Positions 29,180 through 40,924 of a DNA stretch of 64,000 nucleotides are shown here, piece by piece (the stretch's first letter is position 1; every line of letters starts with the position of its first letter). The stretch spans positions 558,001 to 622,000 of the forward strand of contig CANTFK010000986.1 of NCBI GenBank assembly GCA_947646735.1, given 5' to 3'. The notes below the pieces were generated by a model. It worked only from the letters and a program-made list of their open reading frames with translations, was not told the origin of the DNA and did no database searches. This DNA is from Peronospora farinosa (Eukaryota; Oomycota; Peronosporomycetes; Peronosporales; Peronosporaceae). The position numbers and the translations under genes are program-made.

Positions 29180-31162
29180 TTACAAGAGCCTCACACCATC
29201 CGTGATCTTCGTGGTCGCTTCGTTGTTTTGTGCGTCCATCTTGTCGACAATGCGTGATGCAATGAGCTGCAGTGCACGCAAGTCCGAGCCCTTGACTTTC
29301 TTGCGAGCTTTCGTATCGGCAATGCAAATAGCACCAACGACCACACCTGAATCCTTCAAGAAGATCGGGATACCCAAAAGGAACTGCACGTGCATTGACA
29401 GCGCCAGCGGGTTTTTTGCAAACCGAATGTCCTTCCGGCAGTCCAGAATCACTAGGGGTTCGTGGGACATAAGAGCGTGGGCATCGACGCCAATGTCACG
29501 TGGCACCTGGTCAGCTACAAGACCAATTGTGGTGACGAACAAACTCGTAGATTTCGTCACAACAGAAAGAGCTGCTACCGGACAGTTGACGGTCGTACAC
29601 GCCAAGTCCAACAGGTCACGGAGAACGGTTTTTGCAAAATCTTGGGACAGGTTCAGTCTTTGAATGACCTTCACGCGCTCTTTCTCCGTTGGCGTCAAAG
29701 GAGCATCCGGCCAAGGATTTCCCTTCGTGAACGTCAACTCGTAGTCAAACGGCGAGTTCATATACACGTCACCATCATCTTCACCGCCTTGGCTGAAACC
29801 GCTGCTGGACGTGCTACTTGGACTCCCAGGAAGGTTTGCTGCAAGCATCGGCTCAATTGTGCAACCGGACAACGCCTCCTCTAGTGTAACGTGTGCCAAG
29901 CACCCGAAACACTCTCCATCACTGTCACGACTTGACGACCCTCCGTCACTATCACTTGACCGGCTGACATCGCTACGAGTCTCGTACGTGCTAGAAGATC
30001 CATTCAGTCCATTCTGGTCGCCGTTCAAACACGCCATACACACACGTGTACTCCCTGAAAACTTGGAGCGCTGCGTATCCTTCCGGATAGCCGAACACTT
30101 GGAGCACACAGAAGCACCACAGATGCGACAGTGGTGAGCCCGGCGCGTAAACATGGAGAATTCAACGCTACACACAGAGCAAGTGTCCCGGAAATGCCAG
30201 CTCCGACGGTCACGTAACTGGTTACGACGGATGCGGCGGTTCACAAGCGCACTGGGCACTAGCCGCACACATCCTGCAAGACGTAGCAACCACGCACGGT
30301 CCTGCTCCAGCGAAAGCGCACGATATGGTGCCGAAATGAAGAAGGACACACGCGTAATGGTCGAGTTTTTTTCCTCGGACGCTTCGACCACAAACCCGCA
30401 CTTATGCAGTGGCTGACGCTGCATGTGGGTTTGAGAAAAGATAGGACCACACCTCGGTAAATCAAGTGATTCTAGCACCGAGACGCCATACGACGCACCA
30501 CCTCCAAGCAAATTGTTCCCGCCGTTCCCGTTGCTAAAACTCTGGTTAAAGCGCATAAAGAAGAATTCCCGGAGTGGTGCCTGCGGATGCACATCATTCA
30601 GTGCCATCCATTGCACCATAAGCGATGACTGTTTAGGCTTGGACCCACGTGGGGTCCGCAGCGTAAAGGGTTCTGGCGTCGGTTCGGGCGCATTGCCTGC
30701 GTCCGTGCTGACCTCGGTATAGTGCAGCGCTTGTCCAGCTGCATATTGTGCACCGAGTAGATCCTGCAGGAAGGCATCAACCTCAACGGCTGTACGACCC
30801 GAGAGTAAAGCCAAGACTTCGTCACACGTAGTGTTTTGTAACCGGACAACACCTTTCATGACCAACAGGTCGTCCTGATCGTCGTGCATTTCGTAGACTG
30901 TAAAGTTTTCCTTTTGTTGACGTAAAATGGCACTAGCAGCAACTGAACCAGCAATGCCTTGGTCATCATCCGTTACCCAACGAATGAGTTGATTCGCACG
31001 AAGTTCACCGATAGTAGCGAGTTCCTTGACACGTTCCTTGGTCATAGCACGTGGTACTTCATACTGTCGAGCCACTTGGTCGGCAAAAGCCCGTGAACCT
31101 GAACCAGTTGAAGACCCCGTGATATTTTTACCTCCAATGGAATTGTTATTCCTGCGAAACAT
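29180..31162 (-). CDS. START-like / FYVE zinc finger / GAF protein
   Basis: A single-exon gene of 660 residues. Residues about 30-300 resemble the START-like lipid-binding region that precedes FYVE fingers in many oomycete proteins (FTVYEMHDDQDDLLVMKG, FFISAPYRALSLEQDRAWL). The FYVE domain at about 324-385 has eight ligands in CxxC pairs and the basic signature RRAHHCRICG, which binds PtdIns3P on endosomes. A Ser/Asp-rich linker follows. The C-terminal about 150 residues (RVKVIQRLNL to VVVGAICIADTKARK) form a GAF-type domain. START-FYVE-GAF architectures are expanded in oomycetes. A PtdIns3P-directed endosomal sensor is a reasonable inference; the GAF ligand is unknown. The 3' end has no intron. 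Confidence 0.85.
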   Translation of the reverse strand: MFRRNNNSIGGKNITGSSTGSGSRAFADQVARQYEVPRAMTKERVKELATIGELRANQLIRWVTDDDQGIAGSVAASAILRQQKENFTVYEMHDDQDDLLVMKGVVRLQNTTCDEVLALLSGRTAVEVDAFLQDLLGAQYAAGQALHYTEVSTDAGNAPEPTPEPFTLRTPRGSKPKQSSLMVQWMALNDVHPQAPLREFFFMRFNQSFSNGNGGNNLLGGGASYGVSVLESLDLPRCGPIFSQTHMQRQPLHKCGFVVEASEEKNSTITRVSFFISAPYRALSLEQDRAWLLRLAGCVRLVPSALVNRRIRRNQLRDRRSWHFRDTCSVCSVEFSMFTRRAHHCRICGASVCSKCSAIRKDTQRSKFSGSTRVCMACLNGDQNGLNGSSSTYETRSDVSRSSDSDGGSSSRDSDGECFGCLAHVTLEEALSGCTIEPMLAANLPGSPSSTSSSGFSQGGEDDGDVYMNSPFDYELTFTKGNPWPDAPLTPTEKERVKVIQRLNLSQDFAKTVLRDLLDLACTTVNCPVAALSVVTKSTSLFVTTIGLVADQVPRDIGVDAHALMSHEPLVILDCRKDIRFAKNPLALSMHVQFLLGIPIFLKDSGVVVGAICIADTKARKKVKGSDLRALQLIASRIVDKMDAQNNEATTKITDGVRLL

Positions 31163-32633
31163 TTGGAGAGAGAGAGAAAGAGAGAGAGCGAGGAAACACG
31201 ACTGAAGCTCTACAGAGCGAGAGAGAGACTGAGTAAGTCCTGATGCACTGTAGCCGATTTGCAGCGTCGTGTGGACACGGATACTGTGAAAATAAATGTA
31301 TTGTAAGGTAGAACGATATATGTGGTTATAAAAGAGATTGAGAAATGAGAGGGACGTTATAGTTAAACTGACCGAGACAGGATATCATGTTATAGAGATA
31401 TATGAGGATTCACAGATATTTACATTAACAGGGTGAGGGCGACGACGAGTCAACACGTAACGGCGACAAACAGCCAGCTGGTGAGTTTGAATGCTAAGAG
31501 TAGGTATGTATTCATGCCGTAGAGCTGGCCATTTGCAAGCCTTTGTGTGTAGTATATGCAAGTCTCAAGACGTCCATAGTGGTGGCTTGAAACCTGGGAT
31601 TGAAATGTGAGCTAACGCGAGTCACGAGGCACATACATGACTTGAGGACGCTCGTGTCGGTGGCAAGAAACTCACTACAGAGCGACGTCATTGCTGAACC
31701 CGTGGTACGTTATAGCGTACTGATGAATGGATGGGCGTACTACTCGACGTTGAGTGAGTGCGGAAATGGCTGCACTGCAGTTTTACACCAACAATGCACA
31801 CGAGGAGTCAAACAGGTGCTCTTGGCCTCAAACGCTTAAGCTCGTTGCATTCAAACACGATGGCAGCATTTTTGTTGCGACCATGTAGATACGTCTCCCC
31901 AATAGTGTTGGCAAAGTCGTGAAGTGTCTGTTGCTTGGCAATGCACCGATACGACTTTTCACGCTCCACTAAACGGATGATGTGGCTTTTTCACCATCGT
32001 TGAGGCGTGAAATGCACAAGACTTGGTTGATAGTGCAAGAAGTTTATAAGGGTCTACTGAGTGCTACTTCGCTTGTCAATATCAATCATCGCACTAACGC
32101 AAGCGCGAGCGCTTGTACAAGTACGTAGTGACCAAAACATCCTCACGCAAGTGCTTTTTTTCCCATCTCAAGTGCAGAGACTACATCATCTGCAATGCAA
32201 ACTATTCCGCCCCGATCCAACTGTATTGGAAAGGAGATGTCATGGTTGCAAAAGACTGCAACGTTGACAATGTCCTGGACTTGAACAATCTCATTAGAAA
32301 GAGTGAGAGCAGAACCATTCGACTAAGATGCAAAAAGACGACGAGTGGCCACGCACCACAGAAAAAACCGTTGGCTTCAAGCGTCGGTACCACCACATGT
32401 GTACCTACTATGCGACGAAACGTGACGCCATGGACTTGTAGCCTGTACAATCTAATATTGAAATATATACATTCTGCGATCCTATCTGATTCCACAGATT
32501 CCAGAATGATGGTCAGATTTAAACACTTCACAGTAAAATTTATATAAATCCCTACGAATAAAGTATTCGGCTCCCTTTGGGGCTCAAATCGTTGCAAGCC
32601 GTACACTAATTCCTGTAGTATCTCGACTTAAAA
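31163..32633. other. Divergent intergenic region with GA-rich tract
   Basis: About 1.5 kb between the FYVE gene and NDUFA6. Just upstream of the FYVE start is a purine tract (gagagagagaaagagagaga, 31165-31190, and another gagcgagagagaga near 31216), probably promoter-associated. A 144-codon plus frame at 32113-32547 has no recognisable content and is not called a gene. Confidence 0.5.
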
Positions 32634-33014
32634 ATGGCTCTACGTGTGGCGACGGAGAAGGCAGCGTCTGCTTCCAGTCCGGCCGTAACGTTGTATCGCT
32701 ACATCACCAAGCAGGTCCCACGTGTATTGACGCTCTATGACATTCCAATGGAACCAGCCGAGGCGCGTCTAGCAGTACAGGCGCTCTTCCGACAGCATGC
32801 GGCTGTCAAGGACCCTCGTGTGGTGGATATGCTCATTACGAAGGCCAATATGGAGCTAGAGGAGACACTCATGCAGTGGAAACAAAAGGTCCATTTGGTA
32901 AAGCTATTGGAACACGGACAGACCTTGCGCACTCCAGCGCCATTTGTGAATTCAATGGAGCAGACGCTCGACAAGTTTTACGCCGGTGTAGACGATGAGG
33001 AAGACGAACTTTAA
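32634..33014 (+). CDS. NDUFA6: NADH:ubiquinone oxidoreductase LYR subunit NDUFA6/B14
   Basis: A single-exon gene of 126 residues. It contains the LYR tripeptide (residues 20-22, VTLYRYI) and the family core AVKDPRVVDMLITKANMELE, EETLMQWKQKVH and LDKFYAG, which aligns closely with eukaryotic NDUFA6. LYR proteins bind the mitochondrial acyl-carrier protein. This subunit anchors ACP to the matrix arm of complex I and is needed for ubiquinone reduction. The Ala/Ser-rich N-terminus fits a mitochondrial protein without a long presequence. The acidic end (DDEEDEL) is followed directly by a purine-rich microsatellite. Confidence 0.93.
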   Translation: MALRVATEKAASASSPAVTLYRYITKQVPRVLTLYDIPMEPAEARLAVQALFRQHAAVKDPRVVDMLITKANMELEETLMQWKQKVHLVKLLEHGQTLRTPAPFVNSMEQTLDKFYAGVDDEEDEL

Positions 33015-33017
33015 AGA

Positions 33018-33076
33018 GAGAGAGGAGGAAATGAGGAGGAGGAGGAGATGAAGAGGAGGAGGAGGAGGAGAAGCAG
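33018..33076 (+). repeat. GGA-rich microsatellite
   Basis: An imperfect (GGA)n tract (gaggaggaggaggagatgaa and following units) immediately downstream of the NDUFA6 stop codon, within the likely 3' UTR. Confidence 0.8.
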
Positions 33077-33360
33077 TAATACAAGAAGAAAAGAGAGGAC
33101 GAGGTCTTTGTCGCTTGTACTGGAGTCACAATTTGAGCTATTGAACGCACGAGATCGTGTCGTTGCTGGAAAAAAAACATGCTGGTCAGTTCATCTTGGA
33201 AGTGTTTCTTTCTTACTAACGCTGTCCATGCATGTGCACACAGACATTCTGCACTTTCATTGGGCTCTGTACTTGTCTATTTTTCTATATGCTACTAGAC
33301 GCAACGCTAGATTTCGTCTGGTTGGATTAACCTTTCTGGACGATCATTTAGATTAAAGCA

Positions 33361-34600
33361 TACGTGATTACGCTTACACGGACAGCTGTGCAGACCTGGC
33401 AGAGTGTCGTGTAGGCGGTGTATAGCAATTCCTGCATCGAGAGCTCTGCATTGACAGACAATCGTCCTTGGGGATCCCTTTGTCAGTCCAGTCGACCTCA
33501 CTGAATCCGGAGAACTTGGACATTGTGTCAAAGTCTTTCTTCACGTGCTGTGCCACCTCGATTGATCGCGTTCGCAGAATTGAGCATGCGGTCGGTCATT
33601 TCGCCTCCTTTGATGAGCGATTTCACAAGATGACTCCAATACGTTTGTTGTGCTACCAGTGATAGAAACATTGCGAACCTTCAAGCTGTCGCTGTTGAAC
33701 GAGCTCGATAAGCTCGGCAAGCTTTGACGACTGTCATAGTTTGTGAACGACACATTGATTGGAGCCGCTGTTCCAGGACAAGCAGTACTAATCGTGCGGC
33801 ATTGACTGCACAGGCCCAAGTCTCTTGCTCTCACTTTGATACGAGGGTCTTCATATCCGAGCAACCACTGCATACACCCCATCACCGCACTTGTGGCTAT
33901 ACTTCGTTTGAGAACCGCGTTGTGTTAGCAGGCTGAGCGCATGAACCCTTGGCACGTCGGAACCTAGAAACACGGCACACAACCTTGGTCGTCCTAGAGC
34001 GTGTAGTGAGGACATCTCGAACATGGAGAATTAAAACACATTCATGACCAGTTAGTCTTCTCCACAACAATTCCAAGCGATACAGGCACAGTTTCATCAA
34101 TGAAGCCGACAGCAGCTTACCGCCGGGGCAACGTTTGCGCATCTACGCGCGACTGCCCCAGGAAGCGATTAACTACTCCTGATGTCCTCCGCGATCTTGA
34201 CACGGTACGACTTCTCGACCATGATCAACATGGAGTATGGCTTGCTCCAGTCTTTTCTTGGATGGGCACGACGTGCGCTTTATCTCTTTCTCGAGCATAA
34301 TCTCGGACAGCCGACGGAGATGTAGCAGTTCATGCGTCAATGGCTTGCTTAGTCATATCCCCATTCGTGCATCTCCTCGGCTGCAAACTCTCCGTGTCGA
34401 TCTGTGTGCCGAAGAATAGCTGGAGCTAATGACCGTCAATGTGCTTCGTAGTCAGTGCAACATGCTGCCAACGAAACGCAACGCTCGATAAGCTCGATGG
34501 TCATATCATGGGAAAACGCACCTACCACCTGAGGAGGCGAGGATGAGGACGCAAAAGCACGCTCTCAAAGCGCATCTATATTAGCTTTGGACGATTCAAT
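33361..34600 (-). other. Coding-like minus-strand fragments, no gene model
   Basis: Short minus-strand frames here look coding but are interrupted. The peptide EVAQHVKKDFDTMSKFSGF with its continuation at 33374-33556 is one. The Ser/Asn-rich frame at 33541-33885 (LPSLSSSFNSDSLKVRNV) is another. Near 34170-34240 there is VEKSYRVKIAEDIRSS followed by a stop. I could not join them with convincing splice sites. They may be exons of a separate multi-intron gene or decayed copies of a neighbour of the BAR-like gene. Confidence 0.3.
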
Positions 34601-34671
34601 GCTATCAGCGATAACGTTGTTGCAGCTTGGTGCAACTCTCTCTCTCTTGCAGGAGGTGACAAGTTTGTCCG

Positions 34672-36775
34672 TCATTTGGCGCCGTCAAGTAAGTCAACAC
34701 CACGCTCGAAAAACTCTGCTACGAGTCGCGTGTACTGCTCCACGTACAAGAATCATACAACAAACAGTGTCATGAAAGGATGCATCTGCAACGCTCAAAG
34801 TTGAAAATGGTCATGAGTACCTCTTGGAAGAGCTTGGACACGTCAGTATCTTGATTGGGACGATCGGATTTCAGCTGCTCCGTGATGGATCGTGTCGCCC
34901 GCTCGCACTCGAGTTGGGCATGTTCAAGCTGTTGTAAGAGCGTCGAGTTAGAAGACATGAAGTGCATGACATCGTGATCCAGACGTACCGCTTGCTTGCG
35001 GTCGGCAATACTGTTGATATTCCCTTTTTGTTGCTCCACGACCAACTGCCATCGAGAACCTTGCGTCAATATTTTGCAGTTTGCCACTAGATATGCATCG
35101 CACTCACCGTCCGTTTGGCGTATTCGACGTCGAGTACAAGCTTCGCACGCTCCTCGATTAGAAAATGAATGCGCTCAAGCTCGGCAAGTCGGTTGTCAAT
35201 CTTCGTAAGAATGGTCTCTTCTACTTGATCCTATTGTCGCAAAACAATGTGCATCAAGTTACGACAGACTACTCATTGCTATGAGAAGACTAGACAAATG
35301 ACTTACGCTGAAGACAAGTGAGCATTCATAAATCCTGTACCCTTCTTTCGCAACGTCGACCTGTGCTTTATGTGCGTCTTCGTGAACACGTGCTGAGTTA
35401 CCAGTGAAGCAACAAATAGCAGTCGACAAGCCTGGAATCGGCATCACACAACACAATTATTCGTCAATAGCTAGCCAGCCAGCAGACATCATTCATACTT
35501 ACGGACAATGCTCTGCGAGTGGGCAACGAGGCTGCTGCGTATCGTTCTAAGTCTCTCGATGGTTACATTGTTGCTTGTCTGCTCCTGCTTGAACATCAGG
35601 TCTTTCGATGGATCGGCTAGGTGACATGCCACGAGTGCCCGTTGAACAAACCGGTTCTTGTAGCTACGAATCCGCTGCGCTAGGCTTCGCTTCGGGATAA
35701 GCACACCGTTATCGATACGCCGCACGTCCCGGATTCGATGAGATTGGACGTCACTGGTGGGTATTTCTTCCTCGCCAAGGACCGGGCACGAATCCGTGCC
35801 ATCTTCTTCATCGTGCTTAACCCCTTCCTTTGCGGCTTTTCCGTTTGCTCGCGTTGCAAATACCATCTCAGTGCAGACACACTTGACAAATGCCCTTTTG
35901 TGATGACAGACAAGCGAGAGGCACTGCGTCATTCGATAGCCACTGCCGATTGCTGCACCTGCTTCTTATTCAGCGGTTGATACTCGAAGTCACGGGAATC
36001 GAGGTGATACTCATTCAGCAAAACTCTTTTCTTCTGGGATTGCTGACGATGAAAACTTGGTAGACGAAGTAAAGGTGGTTGTATGTGCTGTAGTGAGCAC
36101 CCTCTGCTACAAATTCATGTCTTCGAATGGGCAGGAACTTCGCACTGACATGATAATCCACTCGAAGAAAGGAACATGTCATGCAAATTACAACCACACT
36201 TTCCTTGATGTCGATCAACTGATGCCGTGAAGTATCGCTTCAACGTCGGCTGTTAAGTGACCAAATGGAATTTACCTGAGGGCTTCGTGCATCATATCGG
36301 TTCATGAGCTTCTGCTTCAACATCATACAAACATTTGTCAAGATGTCAGGCTACCGTTAGCGCGGTCATCACATCGAGACATCTCGAAGCTGTTCTTCTT
36401 CATCCACGCAAACAAAAGTATCAAACGCGTCGGGACAGCCATTTACATGTTCGTAAGGCTGATACGGCAATCGGATGAACCGATCACCTATGCGTTCGTG
36501 CAGAGCCCGTGGTTCATGCTGCATATCGAGACGCTGAACGGATTGATGTTTGGTTTGTTTTGGCGGTGTGCCAATTGCATCTACCATGCGGCACCAAAGA
36601 GAACGGCGGGCATGTTTGTGCTTTTGTTGAGCCGGCGGCGTAAAAGAACGCTTGATGGTGGCTGGATTGATGGTACACGGCCGGTTTGGAACTTGACATC
36701 CAGCTACGCCACAGAGATATCTGTAGCTTAGGAAGTACCACGTCCGATGAGATGAGAGCTCGCTTTGTGTCGCGT
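34672..36775 (-). CDS. Multi-exon coiled-coil protein, BAR-domain-like C-terminal half; 5' end unresolved
   Basis: Five consecutive exons join in phase: one ending at 35503, then 35431-35307, 35230-35108, 35045-34821 and 34734-34672 (stop TGA). Donors are GTAAGT, GTAAGT, GTGAGT and GTACTC. The joined helical protein runs from SLAQRIRSYKNRFVQRALVA through QVEETILTKIDNRLAELERI, EERAKLVLDVEYAKRTLVVE and STLLQQLEHAQLECERATRS to YTRLVAEFFERGVDLLDGAK. This pattern, especially KLVLDxExAKR and the closing EF-x-R-G, resembles a BAR domain, which senses membrane curvature. Upstream coding-like exons reach 36775: one contains GDRFIRLPYQPYEH, and one ends near LMNRYDARSPQ and joins LIDIKESVVVICM across an intron at 36273-36218. 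A PX-BAR sorting nexin is possible but not shown. Between 36790 and 37147 I see no firm exon. Confidence 0.55.
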
Positions 36776-37147
36776 CAAGAGACTACGGCGCTATAGGCGT
36801 CAGTACGAAGTGCTGAGTCGCCGAAATGTAAGCCTGTCTTCGACCGTGGTTGAGGTCGCCACGCAATTGACCATTTCTTGGTGTCTGCCATCATCAGGCA
36901 AGCGGCCGTCAACAATAGCCTTCAACCCAATGCTACAATGCGGACCAAATCTGTGGTGACATGTGAAGCAGGAGCACTATCTGATTCAATTGGTCGACCA
37001 GTTACACCATAGTGTTCGTGTCACTTCAACCTGCGGGACACCACTGCACTCATGAAATTGCATACTCGAGTAGACAAAGACTCTTACCAGGAAAATTGAT
37101 GAAGTTTTGATTGGATTGCACCTGATGCCGTTCTAGACGAAGCTGCT

Positions 37148-40100
37148 TTATTTCTTCTTCTTTGACGCTGAAAGCAGCTTGGCGCGCTCCTGGATCCGTT
37201 TCTCAACATCTTCCTGAGCAGCCTTGCGCGCCTCAGCAAGTGACATTTTTTGCTTACCTCCCGTGACGCGAACTATTCTCGCCTTGTTCGGTCCGCGTGG
37301 CTTTTTGGCAACTGGCGATGACATGGTGGCTGCAAACAAGAATGACACGCAATCAGCAAAGCATTAGATACCTGAACTTAGACGCGAAAAACTCACCGGT
37401 GGCACGGCCAGAGGTGCGCGTTCGCGGATGAGACACGTCTTCCATCTCAACGTCGTCTGACGCACTTCTTTCTAATGGTCTCTTACATCCGATTTTCTCC
37501 GGTTTCGCTGGGGCTGAGGCTGCTTGGTGACGACCAGCTTCAATTGCGGCTCGGGCTGCAACTTCTGCTGCATTCGCTGCTTGGTATGCAGCGAGTTCCG
37601 CTTGCTTACGTGATGCCTGCTCTTGCTGAATCTGCAGCTCCATGGTTGCGCGTTCTTGCTCTTTTTGCGCGATCGTGTACTTCATCTCCTCGAGCTGGCG
37701 TTTTAGCTCTTCACCTTCATCCCTCTTCTTTGCCTCAGACATAACTTGAACTTCAAGCTGACGCTTTTGAACCTCCACGTCCGCAGCCTTCCGCTTCATT
37801 TCATCTAGCTCATGCTTCAGTCGCGTGGCCTCTTCCTCTTTCACCATCGTTTCGCGACGGGCCTTCTCCATCGACTTGATTTGCTCATCTTGTTTCTGTC
37901 TTTCCATCTGTGCTGACTGTAGTTTCATTTCTTCCACACGCTGCTGCAGCTCACGTGCTTTGCGCTCCTCTACTTGCAGCTTGTCACGAAGCTGTTTTGA
38001 CTCGTTATCCCTTTCACCAAGCCACTTCGAGTGGTCGCTTTTGAGACGATTGATCTCTGCCTCTTTCTGTTCTGCAGCGAGACGCTCGCGCTCGCGCATA
38101 CGCCTTTCCTTTTCTGCTACAGCCAACGCTTCTTTCTTTTCAATAGCAAGTCTAAGAACAGACGAACAATCATCCGATCCAAGTTAGAACATAGTCCGAG
38201 TAGAAGAAAGCTGAACAAGCCACACACTGGTTAAGCATCTTCTGGTTGTCCACAGCTGGTTTGCAATCGCTTGTAAGAATCTCACGCAGGCTCTTTGCAG
38301 TGAACTTGGTTGTCTCGCGACCCACCATACTTGACAAAAACTTGGCAGCATGATCTTGCAACACGAGGTGAAACACAGAATCGATTTCGTCTTCAGTTGT
38401 TGGAGAACCCGCATCCTTAAGCTTCCTCTCGAACGCCTTTGTCACGTCCACTCTCAATTTCTCGTAGCGCTCCGTTTCCTTGCGTACGCCTGCGTCTTTC
38501 TCCAGTTGCTGGTTGCGGTACAGGAATTGGTCCGCCAACTATCATAAAAAGCATCAACACGACTCGTCAGAAGAAACAATCACTTCAACTCAGTCGAGTT
38601 TTTTCACCTACATCATCCCCAAGCTTCTCCAGGTCCAAGCTCTTTGCCTCAAGGTCGCCTTTCAGAATCGTCCACCCGTGAAGCTTGTCGGCCATGTTGC
38701 TTTTAACGTGCGCCACCGCACTATCAATGGCAGCCTTAATCTCTTCCTCCAGCATCGGTAACTTCCCATCTAGACGGTACGTAACTTGCTTCCCCAAGTT
38801 CTCTCGAGCCGCGTAGCTAACTTCGTTCAGAATCTGGCGCATTTCTATCATGTAGCGTCGATTCATCTCGTCCGCTAGCAGAGCCTTGTGGTGCTCAAGA
38901 TCAGAACGGAAGTCTGAGCTGCCAGATTCGTTTACATAGCTAGCTTGCTGCATCACTTCTCTCATTACCTTGGAAAACAGAATCTCCACATCGCCTTGCA
39001 GCTTCGTCACCGTCACGGGATGCTTTTCTGCAAATCGTTTATCAAGGTTGTCGTGCAACTCGGAGCTCATCCGCGCTTTTGCTGCACGCACTACATCATT
39101 CAGCGCCGCGGTAGATTGCTGAATAGCCTTGTCGTTTGCCACCTCCAACTTGTCAAAGATAAGGCTGGCATTCTGCTGCACGCGGCTACATTCAATCTCT
39201 ACTCCACGCGTTCCCTGTAAACCTAAAGGAAGTGCTTTGATACGTGCCAGTTCACGCTTGAGCAACTCCGTACATTCCTGCCGTAGTAGTGCGCTCTTCA
39301 TCGGAAGCTTGGTTTTCTCAATAACTTGGCACTCTCGTTTCAATGTTTGATAGGCAGCATCCACTTGCTTGGAAAGAAGCGCCGTAACCTTATCGCTGTT
39401 TGCATGAAGTGCAATGGTAATCTCCTTTTCGGCGAAGGCACGAAGAGACATTTGAATCTCTTTGCGTATTGCAATCGGAAAGGTGCGCATTTTTTCATAC
39501 GCTTCCTCAATAATAATCTCGACATCCTTGTGCAGCATTTTATCAAACTCATCACTAGAGATAATCTCTTCGAGCCCAGCAGCTTCACAGTACGATGAAA
39601 TATCCTTCTCACAGCTTTGCTGTGCAGCTTGAGCCTCTGCACGTACCATCGACGAATATATCGACTCGGGCATAATCACTTGATCGCTGTTCAGCGTATC
39701 TACTAACGCCGGCATAATCTGCGATAGATACTTCGCCGTCAAGGGTCGCTGGTAGAACTTCGTGGGGTGCTGCAGCTGACCTGACAGGCACTTGCGCAGT
39801 TCACGCAACTTGTTCTGAAACGGTTTCTGCAGCTGATCAAAGCGAATCTTATCGCTCAGATTCGCCGTATTCGCCACAGGAGCCGGGAACAGCCAAATGT
39901 TGATTGACTCAAAGGCCTCCACCAAGTTCACGCGAGCTAGATTGCGCACGTTAACTTCCTCACTCCGCCCTTTTTCCTTCTGGAACAGATCTCGATACAC
40001 TTCTTCCGGCGTCGAGTCGACAAAACTCCAATCTCGAAACACCCTATACAACACACCACAAACAGAGCATACAATAAGCTCAACTTTTCCCCTTCCTTCC

Positions 40101-40780
40101 AAACCCGTAACCCATCCACGTACAAATGCAAATGTCCAAACACTTTCGTGTTCGCTCCATCCGGCAGTTCAATGCCCTGAGCTGCACGTGCCAGCACCGC
40201 CAACAAGTTCAACATACGGTCCGCCTGTAGACTGTCTTTCCAATTGAAAATCACAACTTTGGACGCAAGCAGCACGGGCGACACAAGTCTCGAGTCGTAC
40301 GTGATATCTCGGTCTCCCTGTCCTTCAGCATCCACAAATCCAATGTGGATATCTTTACCAGCTTTAGTAATAATAGGTGGACATCCATTAAATCCACTAA
40401 AGCTACTGAGAGGCACCAAATGACCCGACAAGTCCACGCCTTGGGTGCAAGGTTCACGAAGATTCGAGATCTTGAATAAATCCTGTTGATCAGCCAATAG
40501 ATTCATGAGAAAGGATTTGCCTTGTCTAGCAGCTCCAAAGATTGAAATGAGATTAATTGGCGTCTCGCCTAGAGGCTTTAGAACGTGCTCCGCGGCTTCA
40601 TGGCTAATGAACATTTGGTCGCTCTTGCCGGCCGTATGTTTGCTCATACCCAGCCACTTGACGGCCTAGAAGAAAGTACAGTTAGATAGAGAAGACACGA
40701 GAGCATTAGAGTAGATATACCTTGGGTCTTGACGAGCCATCGGCGCTAAAAAACAGGCTCTTGAAAGAGTCCATGACCAT
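37148..40780 (-). CDS. Guanylate-binding-protein-like large GTPase with long coiled-coil tail
   Basis: Six exons (40780-40721, 40665-40124, 40043-38612, 38538-38228, 38151-37397, 37329-37148) give 1,093 residues; introns are 55, 80, 73, 76 and 67 nt. The GTPase domain has a G1 loop GAARQGKS (about 62-70), G3 DAEGQGD (about 131) and the GBP-type RD motif created by splicing (HLVFRDWSF, about 200), the guanine-specificity element of this family. A helical GBP-C region follows (about 280-700). Residues about 780-1035 are a strongly charged coiled coil (EKERRMRERERLAAEQKEAE), ending in a basic tail (LLSASKKKK). Family members hydrolyse GTP to GDP and GMP and assemble on membranes; in animals and plants they act in immunity and membrane remodelling. 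The role in oomycetes is not established. The first ATG (40780) has a second Met two codons later. Confidence 0.87.
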
Positions 40781-40924
40781 CGAGCTGATACTTGTTAAGA
40801 TCGGAGAATCACGGTGATGGTTGAAATGAATATGGGTACATGATATCATATTCGACAGGGGTACGGTATTCTGCTCTTATGCTCTTATAGACAAACTTAC
40901 AATTGAAGCGATTAAAGACGTGGT
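40781..40924. promoter_or_regulatory. Short bidirectional promoter
   Basis: 144 bp separate the divergent start codons of the GBP-like GTPase (40780) and the GCFC gene (40925), so the two genes share promoter DNA. Confidence 0.55.

Noticed and set aside
32113..32547. 144-codon plus-strand frame upstream of NDUFA6
   Set aside because: It starts with a non-ATG codon, the first real Met is internal, and no homology or conserved pattern is visible.
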